Shown: in pieces, positions 37,201 through 45,102 of the stretch
Layout of the letters: each line of letters begins with the position of its first letter
How positions within the stretch are numbered: position 1 is the first letter of the stretch
Source: Paracoccaceae bacterium
GTDB lineage: Bacteria > Pseudomonadota > Alphaproteobacteria > Rhodobacterales > Rhodobacteraceae
Length of the DNA stretch: 64,000 nucleotides
Direction: 5' to 3'
Assembly: GCA_018223125.1 (NCBI GenBank)
Contig: JAAEZA010000001.1
Span: 179,017-243,016 of the forward strand
The notes under the pieces: generated by a model
Database searches by the model: none
The model's input: only the letters and a program-made list of their open reading frames with translations
Told to the model about the DNA's origin: nothing
Position numbers and translations under genes: made by a program

Positions 37201-37648
37201 TGCGGATCATGTTGAAACTATGGTTGCCGAAAGCTTTGACAACGTCAAATCGCTGGAATTCCACCTTGCTCCGCCGGTCTTTCCGGGAAAAACAGCAGAC
37301 GGGCGTCCGAAAAAGCGCAAGTTCGGCGCATGGATGTTGCCTGCCTTCAACCTATTGAAAAAAGGCAAGGTTCTGCGCGGGACACCGTTTGATCCCTTCG
37401 GGTATTCTGCCGAACGCAAGATGGAGCGCGCCCTGATCGCAGAATATGAGAGGGACATGAAAGAGGTTCTGCCTCTGGATACGCCTGCGACCCATGATCT
37501 GATCAAGGCGCTTGCGGAATTGCCGATGCAGATCCGTGGCTTTGGTCCGGTGAAACAGCAGAACGTGACAACTGTTGCCAAGCGGCGCGAGGAGTTGCTT
37601 GCAATGATCCGCGCAGGCGGCACGACACATTCTGCCGCAGCAGAATAA
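34229..37648 (+). CDS. Indolepyruvate ferredoxin oxidoreductase, fused alpha-beta type
   Basis: The 1139-residue enzyme decarboxylates aryl-pyruvates from aromatic amino-acid transamination to acyl-CoA, passing electrons to ferredoxin. It combines the TPP-dependent IorA-like part (NTAGYVTGYRGSPLGAVDLQ at the N-terminus, later a TPP domain around GVQAIRAALAANTNITYK), a ferredoxin-like insert with CEGCGDCGVQSNC from about residue 633, and the IorB-like gamma domain (VITGVGGTGVVTVGAVLAMA). The ATG at 34229 (GGAGGA 7 nt upstream) replaces an in-frame ATG 39 nt earlier. It is probably controlled by the divergent LysR protein. Confidence 0.93.
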   Translation: MTKQEISLTDRFDLTKKTVLLNGTQALVRLMLAQKERDRTAGLNTAGYVTGYRGSPLGAVDLQMERASKHLAASDVVFQAGLNEDLAATALWGVQQAEMFGEGKFDGVYGLWYGKGPGVDRSGDVFRHANMAGTSENGGVLVCMGDDHTGESSTVLHQSEFALVDAMMPILSPAGVQEVLDYGAYGYALSRYSGCWVGLKCVKDTIEATAVVDGDPSRVSVNIPTDFAMPADGINIRADDSPVAQEARLHDYKRFAAEAFARANNLDKRMAGKPGAKIGIVSSGKNWLDTQHALDLLGLDEAEMERLGITTYKVAMVWPLDMTSFHEWAEGLDMIIVVEEKRKLIEVQIKEAIFDDRNARRVIGWKHDIRKDEVIFTVKGALEPITVARKIGMLLGEEGRSTDGIKQALMRLDEATAGDNAEEIAARTPWFCSGCPHNSSTKVPDGSRAYAGIGCHYMAKWMDRDTMGFTHMGAEGANWIGESLFSTRDHVFQNLGDGTYNHSGVQAIRAALAANTNITYKILFNDAVAMTGGQDNEGDLSAAKICAEIQAMGLKNIFLVYDEKEEIDFSEFPANIEKFERADLATVQEKCTRIKGVSAIVYVQTCAAEKRRRRKRGLFPDPDQRVFINPAVCEGCGDCGVQSNCVSVVPLETELGRKRAIDQSSCNKDFSCVNGFCPSFVTVKGGTPKKQAASGMELPQLADPVLPTINGTHNLVITGVGGTGVVTVGAVLAMAAHVEGKGAGMMEMAGLAQKGGAVHIHCRLAEKPSDISAVRVAIGEAHGVIGGDLVVTAGAKTLGLMGRGRTKVVCNSHEIVTGDFTRNAEFSLPSDRLQLSLTGRLGEEAVSFFDATELARVHLGDSIYANMLMVGAAWQNGLIPLSEASIIKAIELNGAGVEGNKRAFAVGRWAVSHPVEAANSLVSKVVELPKSLDEKISYRADLLKAYQNETLAQKYRDFLAGVDSADLREAVAQSYYKLLAYKDEYEVARLHADHVETMVAESFDNVKSLEFHLAPPVFPGKTADGRPKKRKFGAWMLPAFNLLKKGKVLRGTPFDPFGYSAERKMERALIAEYERDMKEVLPLDTPATHDLIKALAELPMQIRGFGPVKQQNVTTVAKRREELLAMIRAGGTTHSAAAE

Positions 37649-37657
37649 GCCGGAAGC

Positions 37658-38851
37658 CTAAGCCCCAAGCCCCGCGCGCATCGCCGCGCGGCGCAGCGGG
37701 GTGGTTTCGTTCAACAGTTGCAATCCCTTCAGGCGCAAGGCTTTCAGATCAGGGCTTTGCGCCAGTGCGGCGCGGTTCAGCATATCGACACCGGACACAC
37801 GGGCGGTAATGTCGGGCATCCGTGCGCGTTCGTAGGCGGCCAGCATCTCGGGGCTGCCGGCACTATGGCCGCTCTCCAGCAAATCCACCAGCACCTGCAC
37901 ATCCCCGAGGCTCATATTCAGGCCCTGCGCCCCGATTGGCGGCACCACATGGGCAGCCTCCGCGATCAATGCCGTATGGGGGCCGGTAAGACGATCCGCC
38001 TTTTGCGATATGATCGGCCAGATGTTGCGCGGGCTGTTCACCGTCAGGGGGCCGAGAATATCGCAGGCGCGCAGGTTCGCTTTGGCTGTAAAACCGGCAT
38101 CATCCAGCGCCATAAGCGCCGCTGCCTTCGGTCCGGTTTCCATCCAGACAACGGCCGACTGGGGCACGCCCTTCACATCAGGAAGCGGCACCAGTGTAAA
38201 GGGGCCGCCGCTGCGGTGGATTTCCGTTGAAATATTGTTGTGCGGGCGCGGGTGGGAGACCGTAAAGACGATTGCCTTCTGCCCGTATCGCCATGTTTTT
38301 ACGCCAATATCCAGCATCTCGCGGATCGGGGAGTTGCGCCCGTCTGCTGCCACGACAAGCGGGGTTTCAACCTGTGTTCCGTCAGACAGGGACACCAGCG
38401 CATGGGCGGCGCGGGCGGTGATCCGGCCGGTTTTAACCCCCATGCGCAGCGTGATATTGTCGGTCTGTGCGATCTGCGCCAGAAGTTCGCGCCGCAACAA
38501 CCAGTTCGGAAGGTTCCACCCGAAGGGCTGGTCGGACAGCTCACCCGCGTCGAAGTCTGCCAGATAGCGGATTTCGCCCGCTTCCCCACCGGCATCCGCC
38601 AGCCGCATGATCTGAAGCGGTGCCGCATAAGGGGCGAACCGTGGCCACACACCAGCGCGTTCCAATGTTGCTTTGGCGGGTTGCAGAAACGCCGTGCTGC
38701 GTCGGTCGGCCTTGGGATCACCCTGTGTGGTAACGGGGGGCTGGGGATCAACGCAAAGCACCGACAGGCCCAGACGCCCGAAGGCACAGGCCGCGACCAG
38801 CCCTGAAAGACCGCCGCCACTGACAAAAATATCAAAGTTTTCCCGTTCCAT
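37658..38851 (-). CDS. UbiH/UbiF-family FAD-dependent hydroxylase
   Basis: The 397-residue flavin monooxygenase has the dinucleotide motif GGGLSGL (12-18), the VAADGRNSPIRE motif and the C-terminal FAD motif AEAAHVVPPIGAQGLNMSLG. This is the ubiquinone-biosynthesis hydroxylase family. Which ring position it hydroxylates cannot be assigned, and alphaproteobacteria often carry a broad UbiL-type enzyme. No ribosome site is evident before the ATG. It converges on the oxidoreductase gene with a gap of 9 nt. Confidence 0.85.
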   Translation of the reverse strand: MERENFDIFVSGGGLSGLVAACAFGRLGLSVLCVDPQPPVTTQGDPKADRRSTAFLQPAKATLERAGVWPRFAPYAAPLQIMRLADAGGEAGEIRYLADFDAGELSDQPFGWNLPNWLLRRELLAQIAQTDNITLRMGVKTGRITARAAHALVSLSDGTQVETPLVVAADGRNSPIREMLDIGVKTWRYGQKAIVFTVSHPRPHNNISTEIHRSGGPFTLVPLPDVKGVPQSAVVWMETGPKAAALMALDDAGFTAKANLRACDILGPLTVNSPRNIWPIISQKADRLTGPHTALIAEAAHVVPPIGAQGLNMSLGDVQVLVDLLESGHSAGSPEMLAAYERARMPDITARVSGVDMLNRAALAQSPDLKALRLKGLQLLNETTPLRRAAMRAGLGA

Positions 38852-38889
38852 GCCAATGAATTAGAGCGGGCGGGCCTTAAAGGAAAGTG

Positions 38890-39531
38890 TCAGGCGACGA
38901 TCTGCGACAGAAAACCCGTCAAATCCTCTGTCTGGTGGTGGATGTAGGGGCGTTCAACCTTCGGCCCGACAAGGACCGTGCGCATACCCAATGCGTGGGG
39001 GATCTCCAGATTGCGCGGATCGTCTTCGAACATTGTCGCCGTGTTCGGGTCAAATCCGTCCCGCTGCAGGATCGCACCGTAAGCTTCGGCGCTGGGTTTT
39101 GGCAGGAAATCCGAATGTTCAATCCCGTAAATCGCATCAAAAACACCGCTCAACCCGCGGGCTGCCAACACGCGGACCGCATGGTTTTCAGACCCGTTTG
39201 TATAGACAATCTTGCGTCCAGGCAGGTCAGAAATATGGGCGCAAAGGGCGGCATCCTGCGGCACATGATCCAGCGATATTTCATGCACATCCGCCAGATA
39301 GGGCAGGGGATCGAGATCATGTTCGCGCATCAGCCCTGCCAGCGTAGTCCCATAGGTTTTCCAGTAATGGGTGCGCAGGTGGTCTGCCTTGGGCTGGTCT
39401 ACCCCCAGCGCGTTCATCACATAGCTTGTCATGCGCACCTCGATCTGGTCGAACAGGCGGCATTCCGGCGGGTAAAGCGTATTGTCGAGGTCGAAAACCC
39501 AACAGTTAACGTGAGAGAAATGCTGTTTCAT
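38890..39531 (-). CDS. HAD-family pyrimidine 5'-nucleotidase
   Basis: The 213-residue HAD hydrolase shows motif I FDLDNTLYP (nucleophile D14, acid D16), motif II YTNGS, and the acidic motif FEDDPRNLEIPH. The sequence from DLDNTLYP through the cap region resembles the Sdt1/YjjG-like pyrimidine 5'-nucleotidases that dephosphorylate UMP or CMP. Substrate assignment is by resemblance only. It ends 38 nt before the hydroxylase gene starts on the same strand. Confidence 0.82.
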   Translation of the reverse strand: MKQHFSHVNCWVFDLDNTLYPPECRLFDQIEVRMTSYVMNALGVDQPKADHLRTHYWKTYGTTLAGLMREHDLDPLPYLADVHEISLDHVPQDAALCAHISDLPGRKIVYTNGSENHAVRVLAARGLSGVFDAIYGIEHSDFLPKPSAEAYGAILQRDGFDPNTATMFEDDPRNLEIPHALGMRTVLVGPKVERPYIHHQTEDLTGFLSQIVA

Positions 39532-39684
39532 GGCGCTATGAATAGGGCGGAACGCCGGATAGGGAAACCGTCAGACCGGCAAAAACGCGACGGGACTGCG
39601 AAAAACTTTCCCTAGAGGGGCAAAGGGGTTATCACTTGCCAACACAGTCCTGTTACACGGGACCGGACGGGGAGCGAGCGGATC

Positions 39685-40467
39685 ATGACACCGAGCGAGA
39701 AGATAGTTCAGGCACGAAAACTGCTGCATGAAGCGGGACAGGAACTGACCGAACTGTTGCAGAAGAACCGAAGCCGTGCGCGGGGCGGAATGCTACGGGA
39801 GTTGCATATGCTGGGCCGTATGACCGGCGAGAGCGACCATTACTTTTCGCAGGCCGGACAGGATCGGATTGTGGATAATATCCTCAATCAGAAAACTGGC
39901 GGCGTCTTTGTTGATGTAGGCGGTTATGACGGTGTGACCGGTTCCAACACACTGTTTTTTGAAGTTTTTCGGGACTGGACCGGAATACTTGTTGAACCTG
40001 CTCCGACGCAGTTACGAAAGGCCCGGACCGTGCGGCGCTGTCCCTGTCTCGGCTACGCTGTCGCGGGGCAGGCCGGGACGCTCGACTTCATGGAAGTGAC
40101 TGGCGGCTACACCCAGATGAGCGGGTTTCTCGACAGCTATGACCGTGATCTGCTGGCGCGGGTTCGTGGCGATGCACGCCACAGCGAAGTTGTGCACAAG
40201 CTGGATGCCAGACCGCTGAATGACATCCTGCGGGAACAGGACTTGCAGAAAATCGACTTCGTTTCGCTCGATGTGGAAGGTGGAGAACTGGATATCCTGC
40301 GCAATTTCGATTTTGACTCATTTGATGTGGAGCTTTGGACCATCGAGAACAACACGCAGGATTCCCAGATCCCCGAACTGATGCGGGATCACGGGTATGA
40401 TTTAATCGAATTTGTCGGGGTAGATGATCTGTTTCGCAAACGTAAACCAGCGGCAGGACCAGCATAA
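39685..40467 (+). CDS. FkbM-family SAM-dependent methyltransferase
   Basis: The 260-residue protein has the FkbM pattern: SQAGQDRIVDNIL, then the SAM motif I region GVFVDVGGYDGVTGSNT, and the downstream LVEPAP. The C-terminal part has DFVSLDVEGGELDILRNFDF (FkbM signature). Family members O-methylate sugars or secondary metabolites. It sits next to a regulator (1-nt overlap) and a surface-polysaccharide-type glycosyltransferase, so a cell-surface glycan is a plausible substrate. Confidence 0.85.
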   Translation: MTPSEKIVQARKLLHEAGQELTELLQKNRSRARGGMLRELHMLGRMTGESDHYFSQAGQDRIVDNILNQKTGGVFVDVGGYDGVTGSNTLFFEVFRDWTGILVEPAPTQLRKARTVRRCPCLGYAVAGQAGTLDFMEVTGGYTQMSGFLDSYDRDLLARVRGDARHSEVVHKLDARPLNDILREQDLQKIDFVSLDVEGGELDILRNFDFDSFDVELWTIENNTQDSQIPELMRDHGYDLIEFVGVDDLFRKRKPAAGPA

Positions 40468-41120
40468 TGACACGCCCGAACGAACCGAAAGACGCCTATG
40501 AACTGATCCTGAATGCCATAGACATCGGCATTTATCGTCCGGGGGATCGTCTGGTCGAAAGCGAACTTGCGGAGCGTTTCGGCGTCTCGCGCACGCCGGT
40601 CCGCGAAGCCCTGCAAAGGCTGGAGACCCAAACCATGCTGACACGGGACGGGCGTTCCCTGATTGTGTCATCGCTGGATCACAACCAGATGGCAGAACTC
40701 TACGAGGTGCGCGCCGAACTGGAAGGTCTGGCGGCGCGGCTGGCAGCCAAACACGCTTCTGTAGAAGAAATCAAAGTGCTGCACAGCATGATCGAAGAGG
40801 ACCGGAAATACCTGAACCAGCCCCGCGAGCTGTCCATAGCGAACAGAAGGTTTCACCGGCAGATTCATCTGGCCAGCCGCAACAGGTATCTGGTGCAACA
40901 GCTTGAAATGGTTCACAGATCCATGGCTCTTCTGGCGGAGACTTCTCTTGCGGCTGACGGGCGCGGGGAAATGGCTCTGGCCGAACATCTGGCCATCGTG
41001 CAGGCGATTGAAAAGGGCGATGCCGCATCGGCCGAAAAACGTTTGAAGGACCATTTGTCTTTTGCATTCGAAACGCGACTGAAAGCCGACGCAGGAGAGA
41101 TCGGCTCGGGGGAAACCTAG
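40467..41120 (+). CDS. GntR-family transcriptional regulator (FCD type)
   Basis: The 217-residue protein has an N-terminal winged HTH (about 8-70, GDRLVESELAERFGVSRTPV, then REALQRLE) and a helical FCD ligand domain with the metal-binding pattern (HRQIHLASRNRYL, EHLAIVQAIEKGD). It overlaps the methyltransferase gene by one base, so both are co-transcribed. AGGA lies 8 nt before the ATG. Its TAG stop and the TAG of the convergent glycosyltransferase share the palindrome CTAG. Confidence 0.9.
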   Translation: MTRPNEPKDAYELILNAIDIGIYRPGDRLVESELAERFGVSRTPVREALQRLETQTMLTRDGRSLIVSSLDHNQMAELYEVRAELEGLAARLAAKHASVEEIKVLHSMIEEDRKYLNQPRELSIANRRFHRQIHLASRNRYLVQQLEMVHRSMALLAETSLAADGRGEMALAEHLAIVQAIEKGDAASAEKRLKDHLSFAFETRLKADAGEIGSGET

Positions 41121-43027
41121 GTCATGGCACTGGCTGGCTGTGATGTTAACCTGTTAATTTCCTCCTGATATTCGACATCGTTGATGCCGTGGCTGGTTTT
41201 ATCCCAATAGTTCGGATGCACGAATAATTCCCACAGGGCCTTGTAGGCAGCAAAAGCGCCAAGCGGCCAGTAGAGCAGCATGGTTGGCAGCCGCCAGTAA
41301 AGGTGCGGGCTGTTGCGCCGTCGGACTGCGAGTGCGCCAAGGCACAACAACAGAAATTCGGTTGCAATGAAAGCCGCCACAAGGGACAGGAAAAGCCCTC
41401 TGGGTACAGCGTCATATACTGGCAGAGGCACACCAAAAGTGTACAGCCACATCGGCAGTACCAGCGGCACAGCGACGAAGGAAGTAAATGTGCCGATCAT
41501 CTGGATCTGGAACACCAGAAATCCGGCCAGCCCCGTCCGGCGCAACAGGTCTACCGGATGGCGCATATGGGTGATCCATGTTTGCAAAAACCCCTTGAGC
41601 CAGCGCGACCGTTGCCGCACCCAAGGCAGGATGCGGAAGTTTGCTTCTTCATAGGTGGTGGCGTCGGACCAGAGACAGCGATAGCCTGAGCGGTACAGCC
41701 GGATGCCCAGATCGGCATCCTCGGTCACGTTATGCGCATCCCAGCGTCCAAGCTTTTCCAGAATTTCCCGCCTGAAAAACACCGAAGTTCCCCCCAGCGG
41801 TACAGGCAGGTTCCAGCGTTGGAGACCGGGCAGCATGACGCGAAACAAGATGGCGTATTCTATTGTAAAACAACGGGAAATCCAGTTTGTTGTGCAATTG
41901 TAATAATCAAGCTGGCACTGCACGCAGGCGACCGTTTCATCCGCCTGATCCAGCAGGCGGGCGACTTTGTGCAACTGGTCGGGTTCCGGCGCGTCCTCGG
42001 CATCGTAAATGCCGATCACGTCGCCGTTGCAAAAATCCAGCGCGTAATTCATCGCCCGCGGTTTGGTTTGAAGCGTGTCAATCGGTACCTCGATCTTGCG
42101 CATCCAGTAAGGCAGACGGCAGGCGGCGAGATGGTTTTTCGTTGCGGTGTCGTTCTCTTCAAAAACCAGACAGATTTCCAGCAATTCTTTGGGATAAACC
42201 AGCGCTGACATTCGGTCGATCAGGCGGTCCACGATGTCTTCCTCCCGCAACAGGGGCAGCAGTATCGAGATTTTCGGCAACCGGTTGCGCAGCGGTGCCG
42301 TGGGGGGCGGCTGACGGGGCATTGCTGTCATCATCATAACGCCTTTCAACAGGCCGTTGGCAATCAGGGCGCCGAAGATCCAAAAGGCCATGGCAATCAG
42401 TAATGTCTGAGGGGCGAGCAGGGCAAGGGCAGTGAACGCGCCAAGCAAAACGGCCCCGATCAGCCGCGGACGCAGGCCCGTCCAGCTGCGTGCGCTGGAG
42501 CGATAGGGCGTGCGGCAGTTGGCAGCCCTGGACAGTTCCGCGCGGTGATGTCTGGCGTAGTGCCGCAGGATGGCGCTGTTTCGGGCCAGAACAAACCGGT
42601 ATTCCGGAGCAGTGGCACCGAGAAGGTCTTTGATTGCGTCGATCCGGTCCGGATCAGACAGCGCAATTACCAGTGTATCCCCTGTGCGCCTCCAACACAC
42701 AAAACGGTGTTTGATGCCCACTGCAGGGTCTGTCAGCCCCCGTAACGTTGGGCAGGGCGGATCGTTGTAAAGGCTGACCACCGGAAGCAGGGATTCCTGC
42801 GAGGTGGCGTTCAGCAGGGTGGTTTCATCCAGAAAGCCGAGGCCGCGCAACAGGCCGGGCGGCGGCAAGCCCTGATGACGCCGCAACACCAGCGCTTTGA
42901 GCATCTCCTCCGGTGTGCCACCGGCCCCTTCGCGTAACAGAATATCCCGAAACCGGCGGTCCGGCCCCTTCGGCTGCGCAGGCCGACCCAAACCGTTAAA
43001 CGTTTTCCTTGGGAGTGACACAGACAT
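41117..43027 (-). CDS. Membrane glycosyltransferase, GT2 family, with N-terminal MshEN-like domain
   Basis: The 636-residue protein has three parts. Residues about 40-165 resemble the GspE/MshE N-terminal domain, a module known to bind cyclic di-GMP in some proteins, though whether this one does is unknown. Two membrane spans follow (187-235). A GT2 catalytic domain (about 250-480) has the nucleotide-sugar DAED (342-345), acceptor/base TED (435-437) and QRSRW (472-476), as in processive synthases of the cellulose, chitin or hyaluronan type. Four more spans end it. Two overlapping CtrA-type sites lie upstream. Confidence 0.88.
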   Translation of the reverse strand: MSVSLPRKTFNGLGRPAQPKGPDRRFRDILLREGAGGTPEEMLKALVLRRHQGLPPPGLLRGLGFLDETTLLNATSQESLLPVVSLYNDPPCPTLRGLTDPAVGIKHRFVCWRRTGDTLVIALSDPDRIDAIKDLLGATAPEYRFVLARNSAILRHYARHHRAELSRAANCRTPYRSSARSWTGLRPRLIGAVLLGAFTALALLAPQTLLIAMAFWIFGALIANGLLKGVMMMTAMPRQPPPTAPLRNRLPKISILLPLLREEDIVDRLIDRMSALVYPKELLEICLVFEENDTATKNHLAACRLPYWMRKIEVPIDTLQTKPRAMNYALDFCNGDVIGIYDAEDAPEPDQLHKVARLLDQADETVACVQCQLDYYNCTTNWISRCFTIEYAILFRVMLPGLQRWNLPVPLGGTSVFFRREILEKLGRWDAHNVTEDADLGIRLYRSGYRCLWSDATTYEEANFRILPWVRQRSRWLKGFLQTWITHMRHPVDLLRRTGLAGFLVFQIQMIGTFTSFVAVPLVLPMWLYTFGVPLPVYDAVPRGLFLSLVAAFIATEFLLLCLGALAVRRRNSPHLYWRLPTMLLYWPLGAFAAYKALWELFVHPNYWDKTSHGINDVEYQEEINRLTSQPASAMT

Positions 43028-43073
43028 TTTAAAGACCTTTGAAAAATCAGGTCTCCAGAGTGCCCTGCGAAGG

Positions 43074-43099
43074 TTAAAGGGCTGTTAATAATGACTTAA
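43074..43099 (-). promoter_or_regulatory. Two overlapping CtrA-type sites upstream of the glycosyltransferase
   Basis: TTAA occurs at 43074-43077, 43085-43088 and 43096-43099, each separated by exactly 7 nt, giving two overlapping TTAA-N7-TTAA motifs, the consensus of the cell-cycle regulator CtrA. They lie 47-72 nt before the ATG at 43027, in the expected promoter region. No other intergenic region in the window showed a full N7 site. Confidence 0.65.
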
Positions 43100-43106
43100 C
43101 AGAACG

Positions 43107-43144
43107 AAAAAACCCGCCCGTGCAGATTTGCAGGGCGGGTTTTT
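43107..43144. terminator. Intrinsic terminator after carA
   Basis: An AAACCCGCCC/GGGCGGGTTT stem with a 12-nt loop is followed by a T-run on either side (AACGAAAAAACCC on one flank, TTTTT on the other). It lies 18-55 nt past the carA stop codon on the minus strand. Confidence 0.88.
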
Positions 43145-43161
43145 CGTTAATTTCAGAGGTT

Positions 43162-44331
43162 TCAGGCTGGTGCCATGGATTCGGCAAACCGCTCGAACAG
43201 GTAGTAGCTGTCCTGCGGGCCGGGGCTGGCCTCGGGGTGGTGCTGGACCGAAAAGACGGGGCGGTCGGAAATGCGGATTCCGCAGTTGGACCCGTCAAAC
43301 AGCGAGACATGGGTTTCTTCCACGCCGTCGGGCAGGCTTTGCCCGTCCACTGCGAAACCATGGTTCATCGAGGTAATCTCGACCTTGCCGGTGGTGTAGT
43401 CCTTAACCGGATGGTTGGCGCCGTGATGGCCGTGGCTCATCTTCATGGTCTTTGCGCCAAGCGCAAGCGCAAGCATCTGGTGGCCAAGACAAATCCCAAA
43501 GATTGGCAGGTCTTTCTTTTCCAGCAGCGTTTGGATCATCGGCACGGCGTATTCGCCTGTTGCTGCAGGATCGCCCGGACCGTTGGACAGGAACACGCCT
43601 TGCGGATCGTGGGCCAGAACCTCTTCGGCTGTGGCTGTCGCAGGCAGAACGGTAACGTCGCAGCCTGCCGAGGCCAGACAGCGCAGGATGTTGCGCTTGG
43701 CACCGTAATCAATGGCAACAACCCGTTTACCTGCCCCTTCACGGCGGCTGTAGCCATCCGGCCATGCCCAGCGTTGTTCGTCCCATTTGTAAGACTGTCC
43801 GCAGGTTACATCCTTGGCCAGATCAAGCCCCTCAAGCCCTTCGAAGGCGCGGGCATGTTCCAGCAGGGATGGCATGTCGAACTTGCCGTCGGGGCGGTAT
43901 TCGATCGCCACATGGGGCGCCCCCTGCTGACGGATCGCACGGGTCAGGCGGCGGGTGTCGATACCGCCAACGCCAATCCGGCCCCGTTTGGACAGCCATT
44001 CGGACAGGGTTTGTTCCGAACGCCAGTTGGATGGCTCGGTCGGGTCCCATTTCACGATCATGGCGCGGGCGACAGGATCGGCGGTTTCATCGTCTTCCAG
44101 GTTCACACCGGTGTTGCCGATATGGGGAAAGGTGAAGGTGATCGCCTGTCCGGCATAGGAAGGATCGGTCATGATCTCCTGATAGCCGGTCATCGCCGTG
44201 TTGAAACACAGCTCGGCCTGAATACGGCCCGGGGCGCCGAAGCCGTTTCCATAGAACGTGGTTCCATCTGCAAGCACAATGCAGGCAGTGGGAAAATCGG
44301 GTTGGTCTGATGCGGTTTTGGGCATGGACAT
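43162..44331 (-). CDS. carA: Carbamoyl-phosphate synthase small (glutaminase) subunit
   Basis: CarA hydrolyses glutamine and channels ammonia to CarB for arginine and pyrimidine synthesis. The 389-residue protein has the N-terminal CarA domain (LADGTTFYGNGFG, FNTAMTGYQEIMTDPSYAGQ) and a class I glutaminase domain with catalytic Cys in FGICLGHQML and a downstream HPEASPGP. The ATG at 44331 was chosen because AAGGA lies 7 nt upstream. carB is not adjacent. A promoter with a -35/-10 pair at 17-bp spacing is visible upstream. Confidence 0.96.
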   Translation of the reverse strand: MSMPKTASDQPDFPTACIVLADGTTFYGNGFGAPGRIQAELCFNTAMTGYQEIMTDPSYAGQAITFTFPHIGNTGVNLEDDETADPVARAMIVKWDPTEPSNWRSEQTLSEWLSKRGRIGVGGIDTRRLTRAIRQQGAPHVAIEYRPDGKFDMPSLLEHARAFEGLEGLDLAKDVTCGQSYKWDEQRWAWPDGYSRREGAGKRVVAIDYGAKRNILRCLASAGCDVTVLPATATAEEVLAHDPQGVFLSNGPGDPAATGEYAVPMIQTLLEKKDLPIFGICLGHQMLALALGAKTMKMSHGHHGANHPVKDYTTGKVEITSMNHGFAVDGQSLPDGVEETHVSLFDGSNCGIRISDRPVFSVQHHPEASPGPQDSYYLFERFAESMAPA

Positions 44332-44359
44332 GACAGCTTCCTTTGGCCAAATTTGCGCG

Positions 44360-44388
44360 AAACTACGCCCAAGGTTCTGTAAGGTCAA
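44360..44388 (-). promoter_or_regulatory. Candidate sigma-70 promoter of carA
   Basis: On the minus strand TTGACC (44383-44388) and TAGTTT (44360-44365) are separated by 17 nt, 29-57 nt before the carA ATG. This is a good match to a housekeeping promoter. No attenuator or arginine operator was recognised. Confidence 0.5.
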
Positions 44389-44514
44389 GAGCCGTACTAA
44401 AATGAAATATCCATTAAGATCAGCGTTTTAAAAAATGTGATCCCAGTTGTTTCCAAAGCGGTTTCGGGGTAAACACGGGGCTTGGATTTTTGCAACTGCC
44501 GGGAGTTGGATGCA

Positions 44515-44970
44515 ATGAGAGAACGAATTAATGCCAAGGTCAAGCAGGCCATGCGCGATAAGGACAGCGAACAGCTGGGAACCTTGCGCCTGATCAATGC
44601 TGCGATCAAGGACCGTGACATCGCTGCGCGTGCCGAAGGCAATCACGACGGGGTTTCAGACGAAGAGATCCTGAAGGTTCTGGCCCGTATGATCAAGCAG
44701 CGCCGTGAAAGTGCGAAGGCCTATGAAGAAGGTGGGCGGCTGGAACTGGCGGAAAAAGAAATCAGTGAAATCAGCGTTATAGAGCAGTTCCTGCCGAAAC
44801 AGCTTTCGGATCAGGAATTGAAGGACGCGGTGAAGAAGGCGATTTCAGAGACCGGCGCGGAAAGCATCCGTGACATGGGCCGCGTGATGGGTGTGCTCAA
44901 GACCAACTACACCGGACAGATGGATTTCGGGAAAGCAGGCGGCACTGTGAAAGAGATGCTCGGCTGCTGA
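44515..44970 (+). CDS. GatB/YqeY-family protein
   Basis: The 151-residue protein has the YqeY fold: an N-terminal helical part (MRERINAKVKQAMRDKDSEQ, LGTLRLINAAIKDRDI) and the C-terminal three-helix domain also found at the end of GatB (SDQELKDAVKKAISETGAES and the following IRDMGRVMGVL). It is often linked to tRNA amidation, but the free-standing protein's role is not established. The ATG at 44515 has GGAG about 10 nt upstream. A terminator follows. Confidence 0.92.
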   Translation: MRERINAKVKQAMRDKDSEQLGTLRLINAAIKDRDIAARAEGNHDGVSDEEILKVLARMIKQRRESAKAYEEGGRLELAEKEISEISVIEQFLPKQLSDQELKDAVKKAISETGAESIRDMGRVMGVLKTNYTGQMDFGKAGGTVKEMLGC

Positions 44971-45052
44971 GGTCTCGCCCGAATTGCGGGGCCGTCGCGG
45001 GTGTATGCGCTGCGAGCCTTGCAATCACAGGTTAGAAAATGATTCGTATCAG

Positions 45053-45078
45053 AAGGCACGGCTTGGTCCGTGCCTTTT
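45053..45078 (+). terminator. Intrinsic terminator after yqeY-family gene
   Basis: A 9-bp stem AAGGCACGG/CCGTGCCTT with a 6-nt loop is followed by TT then GC. It lies about 83 nt past the stop codon. Confidence 0.7.
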
Positions 45079-45102
45079 GCGTTCGCGCGAAGGCGATTCC
45101 CG

